DNA of 64,000 bases, taken from assembly GCF_016236915.1 (NCBI RefSeq), contig NZ_JAEHOK010000016.1:34978-98977 (forward strand), given 5' to 3'. The notes under the pieces are model-generated. The model worked only from the letters and a program-made list of their open reading frames with translations, did no database searches and was not told the origin of the DNA. The stretch comes from Salegentibacter maritimus (GTDB lineage: Bacteria; Bacteroidota; Bacteroidia; Flavobacteriales; Flavobacteriaceae). Positions 18,401-26,300 of the stretch are shown piece after piece. Numbering within the stretch: the first letter of the stretch is position 1; the number at the start of each line of letters is the position of its first letter. A program made the position numbers and the translations under genes.

Positions 18401-18443
18401 AAAAGAGTTCTTTTTACCAAATATGGACGAAAAGAACTCTTTT
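18401..18443 (+). terminator. Intrinsic terminator after the 40-residue protein gene
   Basis: AAAAGAGTTCTTTT (18401-18414) and AAAAGAACTCTTTT (18430-18443) are perfect 14-bp inverted repeats with a 15-base loop. They end in a T-run, 30 bp after the stop codon. Confidence 0.75.
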
Positions 18444-18477
18444 AATTAAATCTATAATAGTATTAATTCTATAAAAT

Positions 18478-18924
18478 ATGCAAAGTAGATTGTCTTTAGG
18501 CAATAGAATTTTGAGTCAGTATTTTGAAAACTCAATTATACCGCAACTATTTGTTGACGTAAATCTATTTATAAGGGAGTTAACCCCTGCCACCGAAGAA
18601 CATTTTGGAATAAACAGAGATTGTATTGGGCAGAAATTACATTCAATTAAAAATAAACTTTGTCATAAAGCTTTTATAGAAAATGTACGAGGAGTTTTAA
18701 TCACCGAACGTGTGGTACAAAAAGAAATAGAGTTAAGTGATGGACGCTTATACCAATTATGCATACAACCCTATTTTACCGATTATGAAGAAGAAATTGA
18801 TGGTGTGATTCTTACTTATATTCAAATAAACGATTCTGTTACACTCAAAGAAGAAAACAAGGAATTACGTTTAGAAAATAAGAAACTTAAGAGTTTACTA
18901 ATAAGGGAACTAAATGTTTCCTAA
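18478..18924 (+). CDS. PAS-domain protein with C-terminal coiled coil
   Basis: This 148-residue protein contains one PAS-like fold (about 15-120: IIPQLFVDVNLFIRELTPAT at the start and DGVILTYIQIND at the end) and a short C-terminal coiled coil (LKEENKELRLENKKLKSLL). It has no output domain. The layout resembles the PAS segment of the CheR/two-component PAS proteins of Bacteroidota, so it may be a free-standing sensor or a fragment of a larger kinase. A strong terminator follows at 18955-19019. It is transcribed towards the fucose operon, whose last gene ends convergently. Confidence 0.75.
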   Translation: MQSRLSLGNRILSQYFENSIIPQLFVDVNLFIRELTPATEEHFGINRDCIGQKLHSIKNKLCHKAFIENVRGVLITERVVQKEIELSDGRLYQLCIQPYFTDYEEEIDGVILTYIQINDSVTLKEENKELRLENKKLKSLLIRELNVS

Positions 18925-18954
18925 CCGCATTGTAAATTATTTCGATTATGGAGT

Positions 18955-19019
18955 AAAAAGACCATTGTTTCCGTTATAAATCATTTTTAAAATGCTAACG
19001 GAAACTGTGGTCTTCTTTT
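18955..19019. terminator. Bidirectional terminator between PAS gene and fucose operon
   Basis: AAAAGACCATTGTTTCCGTTA pairs with TAACGGAAACTGTGGTCTTCTTTT, giving a stem of about 20 bp with one or two bulges. It is flanked by A-rich sequence on the left and T-rich sequence on the right, as expected for a terminator that works in both directions between convergent genes. Confidence 0.75.
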
Positions 19020-19040
19020 AAAACTCAAAGTTGCTAAAAT

Positions 19041-20207
19041 CTAAAGTTCAGCCAGGCTATTTTTAATTAAATGACCTTTTAGATCCTCTACATTTTCACA
19101 ACATAATTGGTCCATTACTTGTTTAAACTGTGTTTTTAGCATAGTTATAGTATGATCTCCTCCTTTATTTCCTAAGGCTGCAGCACCATACATAAAAGAC
19201 CTTCCCATAAAGGTAAATTTTGCTCCGGCTGCCATAGTACGGGCAATATCTGGTCCAGATCTAAGACCGCTATCCATCATTATTTCAATTTTATCACCAT
19301 ATTTTTCAGCTATATTAGGTAAAGTTGAAATCGTTGATTGCGCAGCATCCAACTGCCTACCACCATGATTGGATAAAATTACCCCATCAAATCCCATTTT
19401 TATGGCATCTTCCACATCGCGTGGCGCCGAAACTCCTTTAAGAACTAGCTTTCCCTTCCATTTATCCCGAATAGGTTTAATTTTTTCAGCGTTTAATTTT
19501 CCGGAAAAGGTTTTATCCATAAACTTTCCTAATTGTTTCAGGTTTAATCCTTCGGGCGTATAGGGTTTTAAGGTTTCAAAAGTGGGCACGCCATGCTTAA
19601 GTGTATTTAAGGCCCAGGCGGGTTTTCCTAAGATTTGCAAGATGTTTTTCACCGACATTTTTGGGGGTAAGGCCAGCCCATTTCTAATATCTCTGGGTCT
19701 ATAACCAAAAGTGGGCACGTCACATAAAAGCACTAAAACGGGGCAGGCGGCCGCTTCGGCCCTTTTTAAGATATCATTTCTAACCTCATCCTCTACAGGA
19801 TTATATAACTGAAACCAGGCATTGCCCTGTGTAAGTTCACTGGCGCGCTCAATACTCATAGTGGTAACCGTACTTAAAATAAAGGGTATATTATGCTCAA
19901 AAGCTGCTTTGGCGAGTATTTCAGGAGAGTTTGGCCACATTAAGCCCTGTAATCCTACCGGCGAAATTCCAAAAGGTGCACTATATTCTTTTCCGAACAG
20001 TTTAGTAGTTGTAGTTGCCGTATGGTAATTTTGAAGGTATCTGGGCTCTAACTGGATTTTTCGAATATCAGAAGTATTCTTATAAAGATTTATATCTTCA
20101 TTACATCCACCATCTAAATATTCAAATGCAAAATTGGGGGTTCTCTTTTTAGCTTTTGCCCTAAGATCCTCTATAGAGGGATATTGAGCATTGAAGTAAT
20201 TTGCCAT
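19041..20207 (-). CDS. lldD: FMN-dependent L-lactate dehydrogenase (alpha-hydroxy-acid oxidase family)
   Basis: This FMN enzyme oxidises L-2-hydroxy acids, here most likely L-lactate to pyruvate. The 388 residues form the family's TIM barrel. The N-terminus carries FAFEYLDGGCNED, the active-site and FMN signature SNHGGRQLD lies near residue 280, and an FMN-phosphate segment (MDSGLRSGPDIARTMAAGA) follows. It is the last gene of the fucose operon, 5 bp after the mutarotase gene. That fits well: cleavage of 2,4-diketo-3-deoxy-L-fuconate gives pyruvate and L-lactate, and this enzyme would recover the lactate. The lactate specificity is inferred from family and context. Confidence 0.88.
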   Translation of the reverse strand: MANYFNAQYPSIEDLRAKAKKRTPNFAFEYLDGGCNEDINLYKNTSDIRKIQLEPRYLQNYHTATTTTKLFGKEYSAPFGISPVGLQGLMWPNSPEILAKAAFEHNIPFILSTVTTMSIERASELTQGNAWFQLYNPVEDEVRNDILKRAEAAACPVLVLLCDVPTFGYRPRDIRNGLALPPKMSVKNILQILGKPAWALNTLKHGVPTFETLKPYTPEGLNLKQLGKFMDKTFSGKLNAEKIKPIRDKWKGKLVLKGVSAPRDVEDAIKMGFDGVILSNHGGRQLDAAQSTISTLPNIAEKYGDKIEIMMDSGLRSGPDIARTMAAGAKFTFMGRSFMYGAAALGNKGGDHTITMLKTQFKQVMDQLCCENVEDLKGHLIKNSLAEL

Positions 20208-20212
20208 ATTTT

Positions 20213-20557
20213 CTATGTATTTGCTAGATCAAAAATTTTATCCATTAAGGTCCACTTCTCACCTGGCTTTGCCCATGGGACTGCCTGTTGGTACTGCCCC
20301 ATTAGGTTTTCCCATTCCTGAACTTTAGGATTTTGTTCATCGGCTTTAGACTTTCGTTCAAATGAAAAATCTGGTTGGGTTTCCATAACCATAACCAGGC
20401 GGTTTCCCGTTCTAAAAATTTCCATATTTAAAATACCAACGTTTCGTATACTATTAATAATCTCGTGCCATACCTCACGGTGATAGTCTTCATACTTTTT
20501 GATTAAGGCTACATCATCCTTTAAATCACAAGCTAATACGTATTTTTTAGTTTTCAT
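20213..20557 (-). CDS. L-fucose mutarotase (RhaM-type fold)
   Basis: This is a small mutarotase of the L-rhamnose mutarotase family (114 residues, ferredoxin-like fold) that interconverts sugar anomers. The family signatures YHREVWHEI (active-site His), RTGNRLVMVME and WENLMGQYQ are visible. Within this operon its substrate is probably L-fucose, because its start codon overlaps the stop of fucP by four bases (ATGA). Comparable genes sit beside fucP in the Campylobacter jejuni fucose island. The fucose assignment is inferred from context. The family match itself is strong. Confidence 0.87.
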   Translation of the reverse strand: MKTKKYVLACDLKDDVALIKKYEDYHREVWHEIINSIRNVGILNMEIFRTGNRLVMVMETQPDFSFERKSKADEQNPKVQEWENLMGQYQQAVPWAKPGEKWTLMDKIFDLANT

Positions 20558-21864
20558 GCGTTGTTTCTTTTATAAATATAATACCCATAGATGCCAACAA
20601 TTATAAAGCATAGTACAGGTAAAAAGAAGGAAAAATTAACTTCTGGCACACCCAGGATACTAGTATCTTTATAGCCGGCACCGCCAATATCCAATATCAT
20701 ACCTTGAAAAGTGGGCATTAAAGCTCCACCTACAATGGCCATTACTAAAAACGCTGCTCCAAATTTTGCATCGTTTCCCTGACCTTCTAAAGCAATTCCA
20801 TAGATTGTTGGAAACATTATAGACATAAAAAAAGAAACAGCTACCAAAGAATATAAGCCAATTAACCCCAGACTAAAAATACAGATCAGGCAAGTAATTA
20901 ATGCGCCTAAGGCAAATAACATCAATAACTTCCCTGAAGTTATATAACGTAACAAAAAAGTCCCTATCCAGCGTCCTATAAGAAATATTAATAAAGCAGC
21001 AATTCCATAATTTACGGCACTTTTATTATCTATTCCTATAGATTCGGCATATTGATAAAGGTAGGTCCAACACATAATTTGTGCCCCTACATAAAAGGCT
21101 TGCGTTACTACTCCGCCAACAAACTTTCTATTGCCAAAAAGTCTTTTTATAGCCGGTAATACGTCTACCCTGGTCTCTTTCTTTCTATTTTCAGGCATTT
21201 TTATTAAAAGAATAACCAGGAAGAATAGTATAACTACCAGCCCTAATAATACATAAGGAGTACTTATCACTTCCAAATCTGAATCTCTTATAGTTGCCTT
21301 GGCAGATTCAGAAAGGCTTCCATAAATAGGGTTTCCGTTGCTATCTAAATCATCAGATTCAAGCGCTCCTAAAATAAAGTGTTGTGCAACGATTAAACCA
21401 CCTAAAGCCCCCATAGGATTAAAAGCCTGGGCTAGGTTTAAACGCCTTGTAGCAGTTACTTCACTGCCCATTGCTAAAATATAAGGATTGGCGGTAGTCT
21501 CTAAAAATGCCAGTCCGAATGTTAGGATATATAAAGCCAATAAAAAGAAGATATATTCCTGAAAAATTGCAGCAGGATAAAATAATAAAGCTCCCAGAGC
21601 GTAGAGCGCCAGCCCCATTAGCACTCCTTTTTTATAAGAAAACCTATTAACAAAAAGTGCTGCCGGCAAGGCCATTGTAAAGTACCCTCCATAAAATGCA
21701 AGTTGTACCAATGAAGCCTGAAAATTATTAAGCTCTAAAACCTTTTTAAAGGCCGAAACCATAGGGTTGGTAATATCATTGGCAAAACCCCATAATGCGA
21801 ATAAAGCTGTTATTAAAATAAACGGCAGCAATACTTTCTTTGAAACTAAAGATTCCTGAGACAT
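20554..21864 (-). CDS. fucP: L-fucose:H+ symporter FucP
   Basis: This is the fucose permease, an MFS protein of the FHS family in the inner membrane, 436 residues from the ATG at 21864. It shows the FHS signatures ALWGFANDITNPM in helix 1, FLETTANPYIL in helix 5 and NLAQAFNPMGA, and 12 predicted helices. A longer reading (from 21921) would overlap the upstream SDR and adds a non-hydrophobic leader. The MSQESLVSKK start fits better and leaves a 5-bp gap. The next gene (mutarotase) overlaps its stop by four bases. It imports L-fucose released outside by the GH29 and GH95 enzymes of this operon. Confidence 0.93.
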   Translation of the reverse strand: MSQESLVSKKVLLPFILITALFALWGFANDITNPMVSAFKKVLELNNFQASLVQLAFYGGYFTMALPAALFVNRFSYKKGVLMGLALYALGALLFYPAAIFQEYIFFLLALYILTFGLAFLETTANPYILAMGSEVTATRRLNLAQAFNPMGALGGLIVAQHFILGALESDDLDSNGNPIYGSLSESAKATIRDSDLEVISTPYVLLGLVVILFFLVILLIKMPENRKKETRVDVLPAIKRLFGNRKFVGGVVTQAFYVGAQIMCWTYLYQYAESIGIDNKSAVNYGIAALLIFLIGRWIGTFLLRYITSGKLLMLFALGALITCLICIFSLGLIGLYSLVAVSFFMSIMFPTIYGIALEGQGNDAKFGAAFLVMAIVGGALMPTFQGMILDIGGAGYKDTSILGVPEVNFSFFLPVLCFIIVGIYGYYIYKRNNA

Positions 21865-21869
21865 AGTAT

Positions 21870-22652
21870 TTAGGTTAAAGATCGGTCTAAATGTACATAA
21901 CCACCATCTGGAGAAAACCATTGCGCGGTGGTATGCCCAGATTTTTCAGATATAATAAACGCAGCCAAATCGGCTATCTCGGTATCAGAGGTCATTCTTT
22001 GCTCCAGTGGAATATTTTGGGTTATATTTTTTAGTTTTTGTTCAGGATCATCAAAAGAATCCAACCAACTTTTATAAAGCGGTGTCATTACCTCTGCCGG
22101 TAAGATGGCGTTCACCCTAATATTATAAGGCAATAATTCGGCTGCCCATTCCCGTGTTAAAGCCAGTTGCGCTCCCTTTGATGCTGCATATCCAGAGGTT
22201 CCTCCCTGGCCTACCAGGGCAACTTTAGAACTAATATTTAGAATATTACCTTTAGATTCTTTAAGTGCAGGCAGACAATAATGTGCCATCTCATAATAAT
22301 GATTCAAATTATTAAAAACCGAGTTGGCAAACTTCTTAGGATTACCGGCTTCTAAACCTATACTATCATTTGCCCCTGCATTATTAACCAGGGCATCAAT
22401 TTTTCCGAAGACCTGTAGAACTTCTTCCACAATTCTTTTAGACTCTCCTTCTTCATTTAAATTAGCTTGGATAAAACGAGCTTTTTTTCCACTGGCTTTC
22501 AAGGTTTCAAGCATTTTATTACCGCTGGCTTCCCCTCTACCAATAAATACGGGAATTGCATTTTCCCGGGCAACCGCTTTACTGATAGCCCCACCTATGC
22601 CTTTGGTTCCGCCGGTTATTAAAATCACTTTATCCTTTAATCCTAAATCCAT
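21870..22652 (-). CDS. SDR, probable L-fucose dehydrogenase
   Basis: This is a short-chain dehydrogenase of 260 residues with cofactor motif TGGTKGIG, NNAGAND, catalytic Ser in NISSKVALV, YAASKGA (YxxxK), and a C-terminus reading GGYVHLDRSLT. The GGYVHLDR ending is, from memory, characteristic of bacterial L-fucose dehydrogenases (fucose to fucono-lactone), so I assign it to the first oxidation of the pathway. It lies directly upstream of fucP (5-bp gap) in the same operon. A second SDR (32157-32933) is left for the later 2-keto-3-deoxyfuconate step. The two roles could in principle be swapped. Confidence 0.8.
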   Translation of the reverse strand: MDLGLKDKVILITGGTKGIGGAISKAVARENAIPVFIGRGEASGNKMLETLKASGKKARFIQANLNEEGESKRIVEEVLQVFGKIDALVNNAGANDSIGLEAGNPKKFANSVFNNLNHYYEMAHYCLPALKESKGNILNISSKVALVGQGGTSGYAASKGAQLALTREWAAELLPYNIRVNAILPAEVMTPLYKSWLDSFDDPEQKLKNITQNIPLEQRMTSDTEIADLAAFIISEKSGHTTAQWFSPDGGYVHLDRSLT

Positions 22653-22703
22653 ATCTAAATTTTTTCTTTAAACCTGTTTTTAATTCTTCTTCCTAAACGA
22701 CTA

Positions 22704-24776
22704 TTATTCTGTGATCACCCCTATTTCAGCAATTCCAAGAACTTCTGAATCATCGGCACTTCTTTTTCCTATAAACTTAAAATAACGAGCCTTTGTAGTT
22801 TTAAATTCAATAAGCTGCTCTATAGGATTGTTCTTAATATTAGAAAACTCTCCTTCACTAACTTTTGTCCACTGCTTGCCGTTTTGGCTAACCAAAAATT
22901 CATAGTCGGCAATCACACCTTGTGGCCATCTACTTTGATGTGGTAAATAAGTGAATCCTTTTAAGTTATAAGAGGCACCAAGGTCTACTATAATTTCCTG
23001 CGGAAGTTTGCCTTCTTTTGTCCAAACCGAATTGATATTGGCGTCTATAATTTTATCTGCTTCATCTTTCTCATCTATTACTTTCCAATTCTTTTTAGGT
23101 ACATCCAGTCTTTTAGTTGAAATTTCACTATAGGAATTGGTTGTGGGGTTATACGCAACCGCCATTACCTGGGTAGGATCTTGCAAAACAAAAGCTTCAG
23201 AATAGTGTTCAGAATCTTTGTTGGGTTTCTCTCCGTTTAAGGTATAGTATATTTCCAGACCATTATCGTAGCTCTCCAGGTTAATTTCGCCACTTTTGTT
23301 TTGAACAATTTGTGGAGCTTCCATTACTAATGGTGCCCTGTAGACTTCAATATTTGAAATTAGTGGTCTTGCTTTAGCATCCAAAATGCTTAAACGCAGG
23401 GCATCAACCTTTACTACATCAAATCTTAATATTCGTTTATAACCTATAGTAGTACCCGAACTTATATTTTTCCATTCACCATCAATCAAGCCTTCCAATT
23501 CAAAAGATTTCACTCTTTGTCCCAGAGCTATATATTCCTGCGCCACAAAACGATTAACTTCCTGAGGTTCATCAAATTGAATTGACATGTAGGATTTTAT
23601 GCTTTCTTTTTCGGGCATCCAATATGCTTCAGTATCACCATTAGTCGTATTTTGAGCAGTATAATCTGATCCTGCTTCTGAAGAAGCCGTGACATTGGCA
23701 TTGGTCGCCAAATTCTCGGCAAAATCTTTATCAAGCTGTTTGCGCAACTTCATTAATTGCTCAATATCTTTTTCGTGCACAAGACCGCGGGTATCAACCG
23801 GTAAATTCAATAAAAGCGTAGCGTTTCTACCCACCGATTTATAATAGATATCCAACAAATGTGGTAAAGTTTTTACCTGGTGGTCTTCCCTGGCATGGTA
23901 GTACCATCCCGGTCTTATAGAAACATCAGCTTCAGCAGGGACCCAGTGTGTTCCATCTATGTGCCCATAAGGTAATTCACCATGATTTCCAGAACCTGCA
24001 TAAACTTCATCTTTTCTAATAGGAGACCAATTGGTTTCTCCGGCTATACCATCTTCATTTCCTACCCAACGCACATCGGGGCCGTTATCACCAAAAATAA
24101 CCGCATCGGGTTGATGTTCGCGAATAATTGAGATTACCTTATCCCATCCATAATAATCTCTATGATCAATCTTTCTATGCTCGTTAGCACCACCATAGTA
24201 TCCGGTGCCTCCGTTTGCACCATCAAACCAAACTTCAAAAATAGGCCCATAGTTGGTCATTAACTCCTCCAGTTGTTTATGGAACACATCTACGTAGGCT
24301 TCTCTACCATATTCGGGATGATTACGATCCCATGGAGATAAATAAACTCCAAATTTCAATCCGAATTCTTCACAGGCTTCTGCGAGTTCTTTTACCACAT
24401 CTCCCTCGCCATTTTTCCATGGTGAATTTTTAACCGAATGCTCTGTAGTTTCTGTAGGCCAGAGACAAAACCCGTCGTGATGCTTAGCCGTTATGATAAT
24501 TCCTTTCATTCCGGCTTCTTTGGCTGTTTTTGCCCACTGCCGGGTATCGAGGTTTGTAGGGTTAAAATTCTTTGGAGATTCGCCACCTTCACCCCATTCC
24601 ATATCGGTGAACGTATTCATATTAAAATGAATAAAAGCATAATATTCCAGGTCTTGCCAGGCCAATTGCCTTTGTGATGGAATAGGCCCCACAGGTTCAG
24701 GTTTGGTCACTTTCTCTTTACAGGAAACTAAACTGATAACCAGTACCAGTAGAATGATTAAGGTTTTTTTATTCAT
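22704..24776 (-). CDS. GH29 alpha-L-fucosidase with two CBM32-like domains, lipoprotein
   Basis: This is a surface-type lipoprotein (lipobox LVSC at residues 16-19) of 690 residues that releases L-fucose by the retaining GH29 mechanism. The catalytic barrel occupies about 35-360, with HWNM-type entry YAFIHFNMNTF, AKHHDGFCLWPT and the nucleophile Asp185 in EVWFDGANGG. This barrel looks like the GH29-B type, which prefers alpha-1,3/1,4 linkages in Lewis-type structures. After it come one F5/8C (CBM32-like) domain, a short chitobiase-like segment and a second F5/8C domain (about 565-690). Its start overlaps the sulfatase stop by eight bases. Confidence 0.92.
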   Translation of the reverse strand: MNKKTLIILLVLVISLVSCKEKVTKPEPVGPIPSQRQLAWQDLEYYAFIHFNMNTFTDMEWGEGGESPKNFNPTNLDTRQWAKTAKEAGMKGIIITAKHHDGFCLWPTETTEHSVKNSPWKNGEGDVVKELAEACEEFGLKFGVYLSPWDRNHPEYGREAYVDVFHKQLEELMTNYGPIFEVWFDGANGGTGYYGGANEHRKIDHRDYYGWDKVISIIREHQPDAVIFGDNGPDVRWVGNEDGIAGETNWSPIRKDEVYAGSGNHGELPYGHIDGTHWVPAEADVSIRPGWYYHAREDHQVKTLPHLLDIYYKSVGRNATLLLNLPVDTRGLVHEKDIEQLMKLRKQLDKDFAENLATNANVTASSEAGSDYTAQNTTNGDTEAYWMPEKESIKSYMSIQFDEPQEVNRFVAQEYIALGQRVKSFELEGLIDGEWKNISSGTTIGYKRILRFDVVKVDALRLSILDAKARPLISNIEVYRAPLVMEAPQIVQNKSGEINLESYDNGLEIYYTLNGEKPNKDSEHYSEAFVLQDPTQVMAVAYNPTTNSYSEISTKRLDVPKKNWKVIDEKDEADKIIDANINSVWTKEGKLPQEIIVDLGASYNLKGFTYLPHQSRWPQGVIADYEFLVSQNGKQWTKVSEGEFSNIKNNPIEQLIEFKTTKARYFKFIGKRSADDSEVLGIAEIGVITE

Positions 24777-26295
24777 TTTCTAAAATTTTTATAGGTAATT
24801 CTACTTTTTTATTGGTTCGTTTGTCCAAAGGCATTTGCGCATTCACCTCTTCTAAATGAGCGCTTAAAATTTTGGCAAGCTCCTTTGTTTTTTTAGCATT
24901 TGATTTGGCAACATTTGCGGTTTCCCCAATATCCTTCTTGATATTAAAAAGCTCAAAACCACGATCTTTATGGTAATAAATAAGTTTATAATCTCCTTTT
25001 CTAACTGAACTAAAAGGAGCTATTCCTGGACCACTGCCTCCCCATTTATTAGGATAATGCCAAAATAAGGGACGTTGATTACGAGACTGTTTATTTTCTT
25101 CCAATAAAGGCACAAAACTTTGGCCGTCTACTTTTTGCTTTAATTCAGGAATTGAGCTTTTGGTCATAGCCAAAATAGAAGGAAAGAAATCTTCAATTAT
25201 AATATAGTCTTCAACCTTGGAACCAGGAATAGTTTTTTTGGGCCAATAAACCAACATAGGAACCCTAATTCCTCCTTCGTAAGCAGATCCCTTACCGCTA
25301 TTCAAAGGTGCATTGTGCGTATGTGGTTCTCCACCACGGGCGTGGGCACTTAATCCTCCATTGTCTGACATAAAAAGGATAATAGTATTTTCTTCTAAGT
25401 CATTTTCTTCCAGGTAATCCATAATGTCGCCCAAACTTTTATCCATTCCTTCTAGCATAGAAGCATATTTAGCTTCGGTTATATCTAAACCGGCATCAAT
25501 ATATTTTTGGTAAAAACGTTTATCGGCCATAATTGGAGCATGTACTGCATAATGAGCCATATGTAAAAAGAAAGGTTTCTTCCCAGCCAACTTATCAAGG
25601 CTTTGTAATGCTTCACGGGTAATAGCTTCGGTTAAAAAAATATCTTCGCCGTGGTATTTTTCTAATCCGGGGACAGCCCATTCCTCTTTACCGGGTTTTC
25701 CATTCCCAAAATTTTCTGTCCCTAAAAAGCTCTCCGGTGCTCCGGCAGCGTGACCGGCAATATTCTCGTCAAAACCTAAATTTAAAGGATCTTCACCCGG
25801 TGTATTTTTAGCTCCTAAATGTGCTTTTCCGGCATGAATGGTATGATACCCATTTTGTTGTAATATTTGAGGCAAAGTATTTGCCACAAAGGAGTTGGGT
25901 ACTGTACTACTACTGGAGATCCCATTCATATTCCATTGTGGGAACTCAAGTTTATCATCGGAAGCATCTTGAGATACATTTCTCTTTAAGGTCCAATTAG
26001 TAACCTTATGTCGCGCGGCATTTGCTCCTGTTAAAATACTAACTCTTGAGGGGGAACAAATAGGAGTGGCATAGGCCTGTGTGAATTTAGTTCCTTTATT
26101 GGCCAAACGCTCCATATTTGGTGTATGGTAACGTTTATTAAAAGGCGTTTCTTTTGTCCAAAATGGGACCGAAGTATCCTGCCACCCCATATCATCGACA
26201 AAAAACAAAACCACATTTGGTTTTTTTTCCTGAGCATTTAAACTAAAGCAAATTAGAAAAACGAGGTAGAATAATTTCACTTGATTTTTTTTCAT
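24769..26295 (-). CDS. Formylglycine-dependent sulfatase (S1 family)
   Basis: This is a secreted arylsulfatase-type enzyme of 508 residues that removes sulfate esters, presumably from fucose or galactose residues of the target glycan. It has a signal peptide (LVFLICFSLNAQ), the metal-binding FFVDDMGWQD, and the signature CSPSR beginning at Cys80, the residue that must be converted to formylglycine, followed by VSILTG. The second half contains the metal-binding MSDNGG. It lies between two fucosidases and overlaps the next gene, so it belongs to the same operon. The only SUMF1-type gene in the window is truncated and lacks the catalytic cysteines, so activation must come from elsewhere in the genome. 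Confidence 0.93.
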   Translation of the reverse strand: MKKNQVKLFYLVFLICFSLNAQEKKPNVVLFFVDDMGWQDTSVPFWTKETPFNKRYHTPNMERLANKGTKFTQAYATPICSPSRVSILTGANAARHKVTNWTLKRNVSQDASDDKLEFPQWNMNGISSSSTVPNSFVANTLPQILQQNGYHTIHAGKAHLGAKNTPGEDPLNLGFDENIAGHAAGAPESFLGTENFGNGKPGKEEWAVPGLEKYHGEDIFLTEAITREALQSLDKLAGKKPFFLHMAHYAVHAPIMADKRFYQKYIDAGLDITEAKYASMLEGMDKSLGDIMDYLEENDLEENTIILFMSDNGGLSAHARGGEPHTHNAPLNSGKGSAYEGGIRVPMLVYWPKKTIPGSKVEDYIIIEDFFPSILAMTKSSIPELKQKVDGQSFVPLLEENKQSRNQRPLFWHYPNKWGGSGPGIAPFSSVRKGDYKLIYYHKDRGFELFNIKKDIGETANVAKSNAKKTKELAKILSAHLEEVNAQMPLDKRTNKKVELPIKILENE

Positions 26296-26300
26296 AAGGT

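Noticed and set aside
21865..21921. Longer FucP reading starting at 21921
   Set aside because: It overlaps the upstream SDR by 52 bp and adds residues unlike the family. MSQESLVSKK at 21864 is a natural start.
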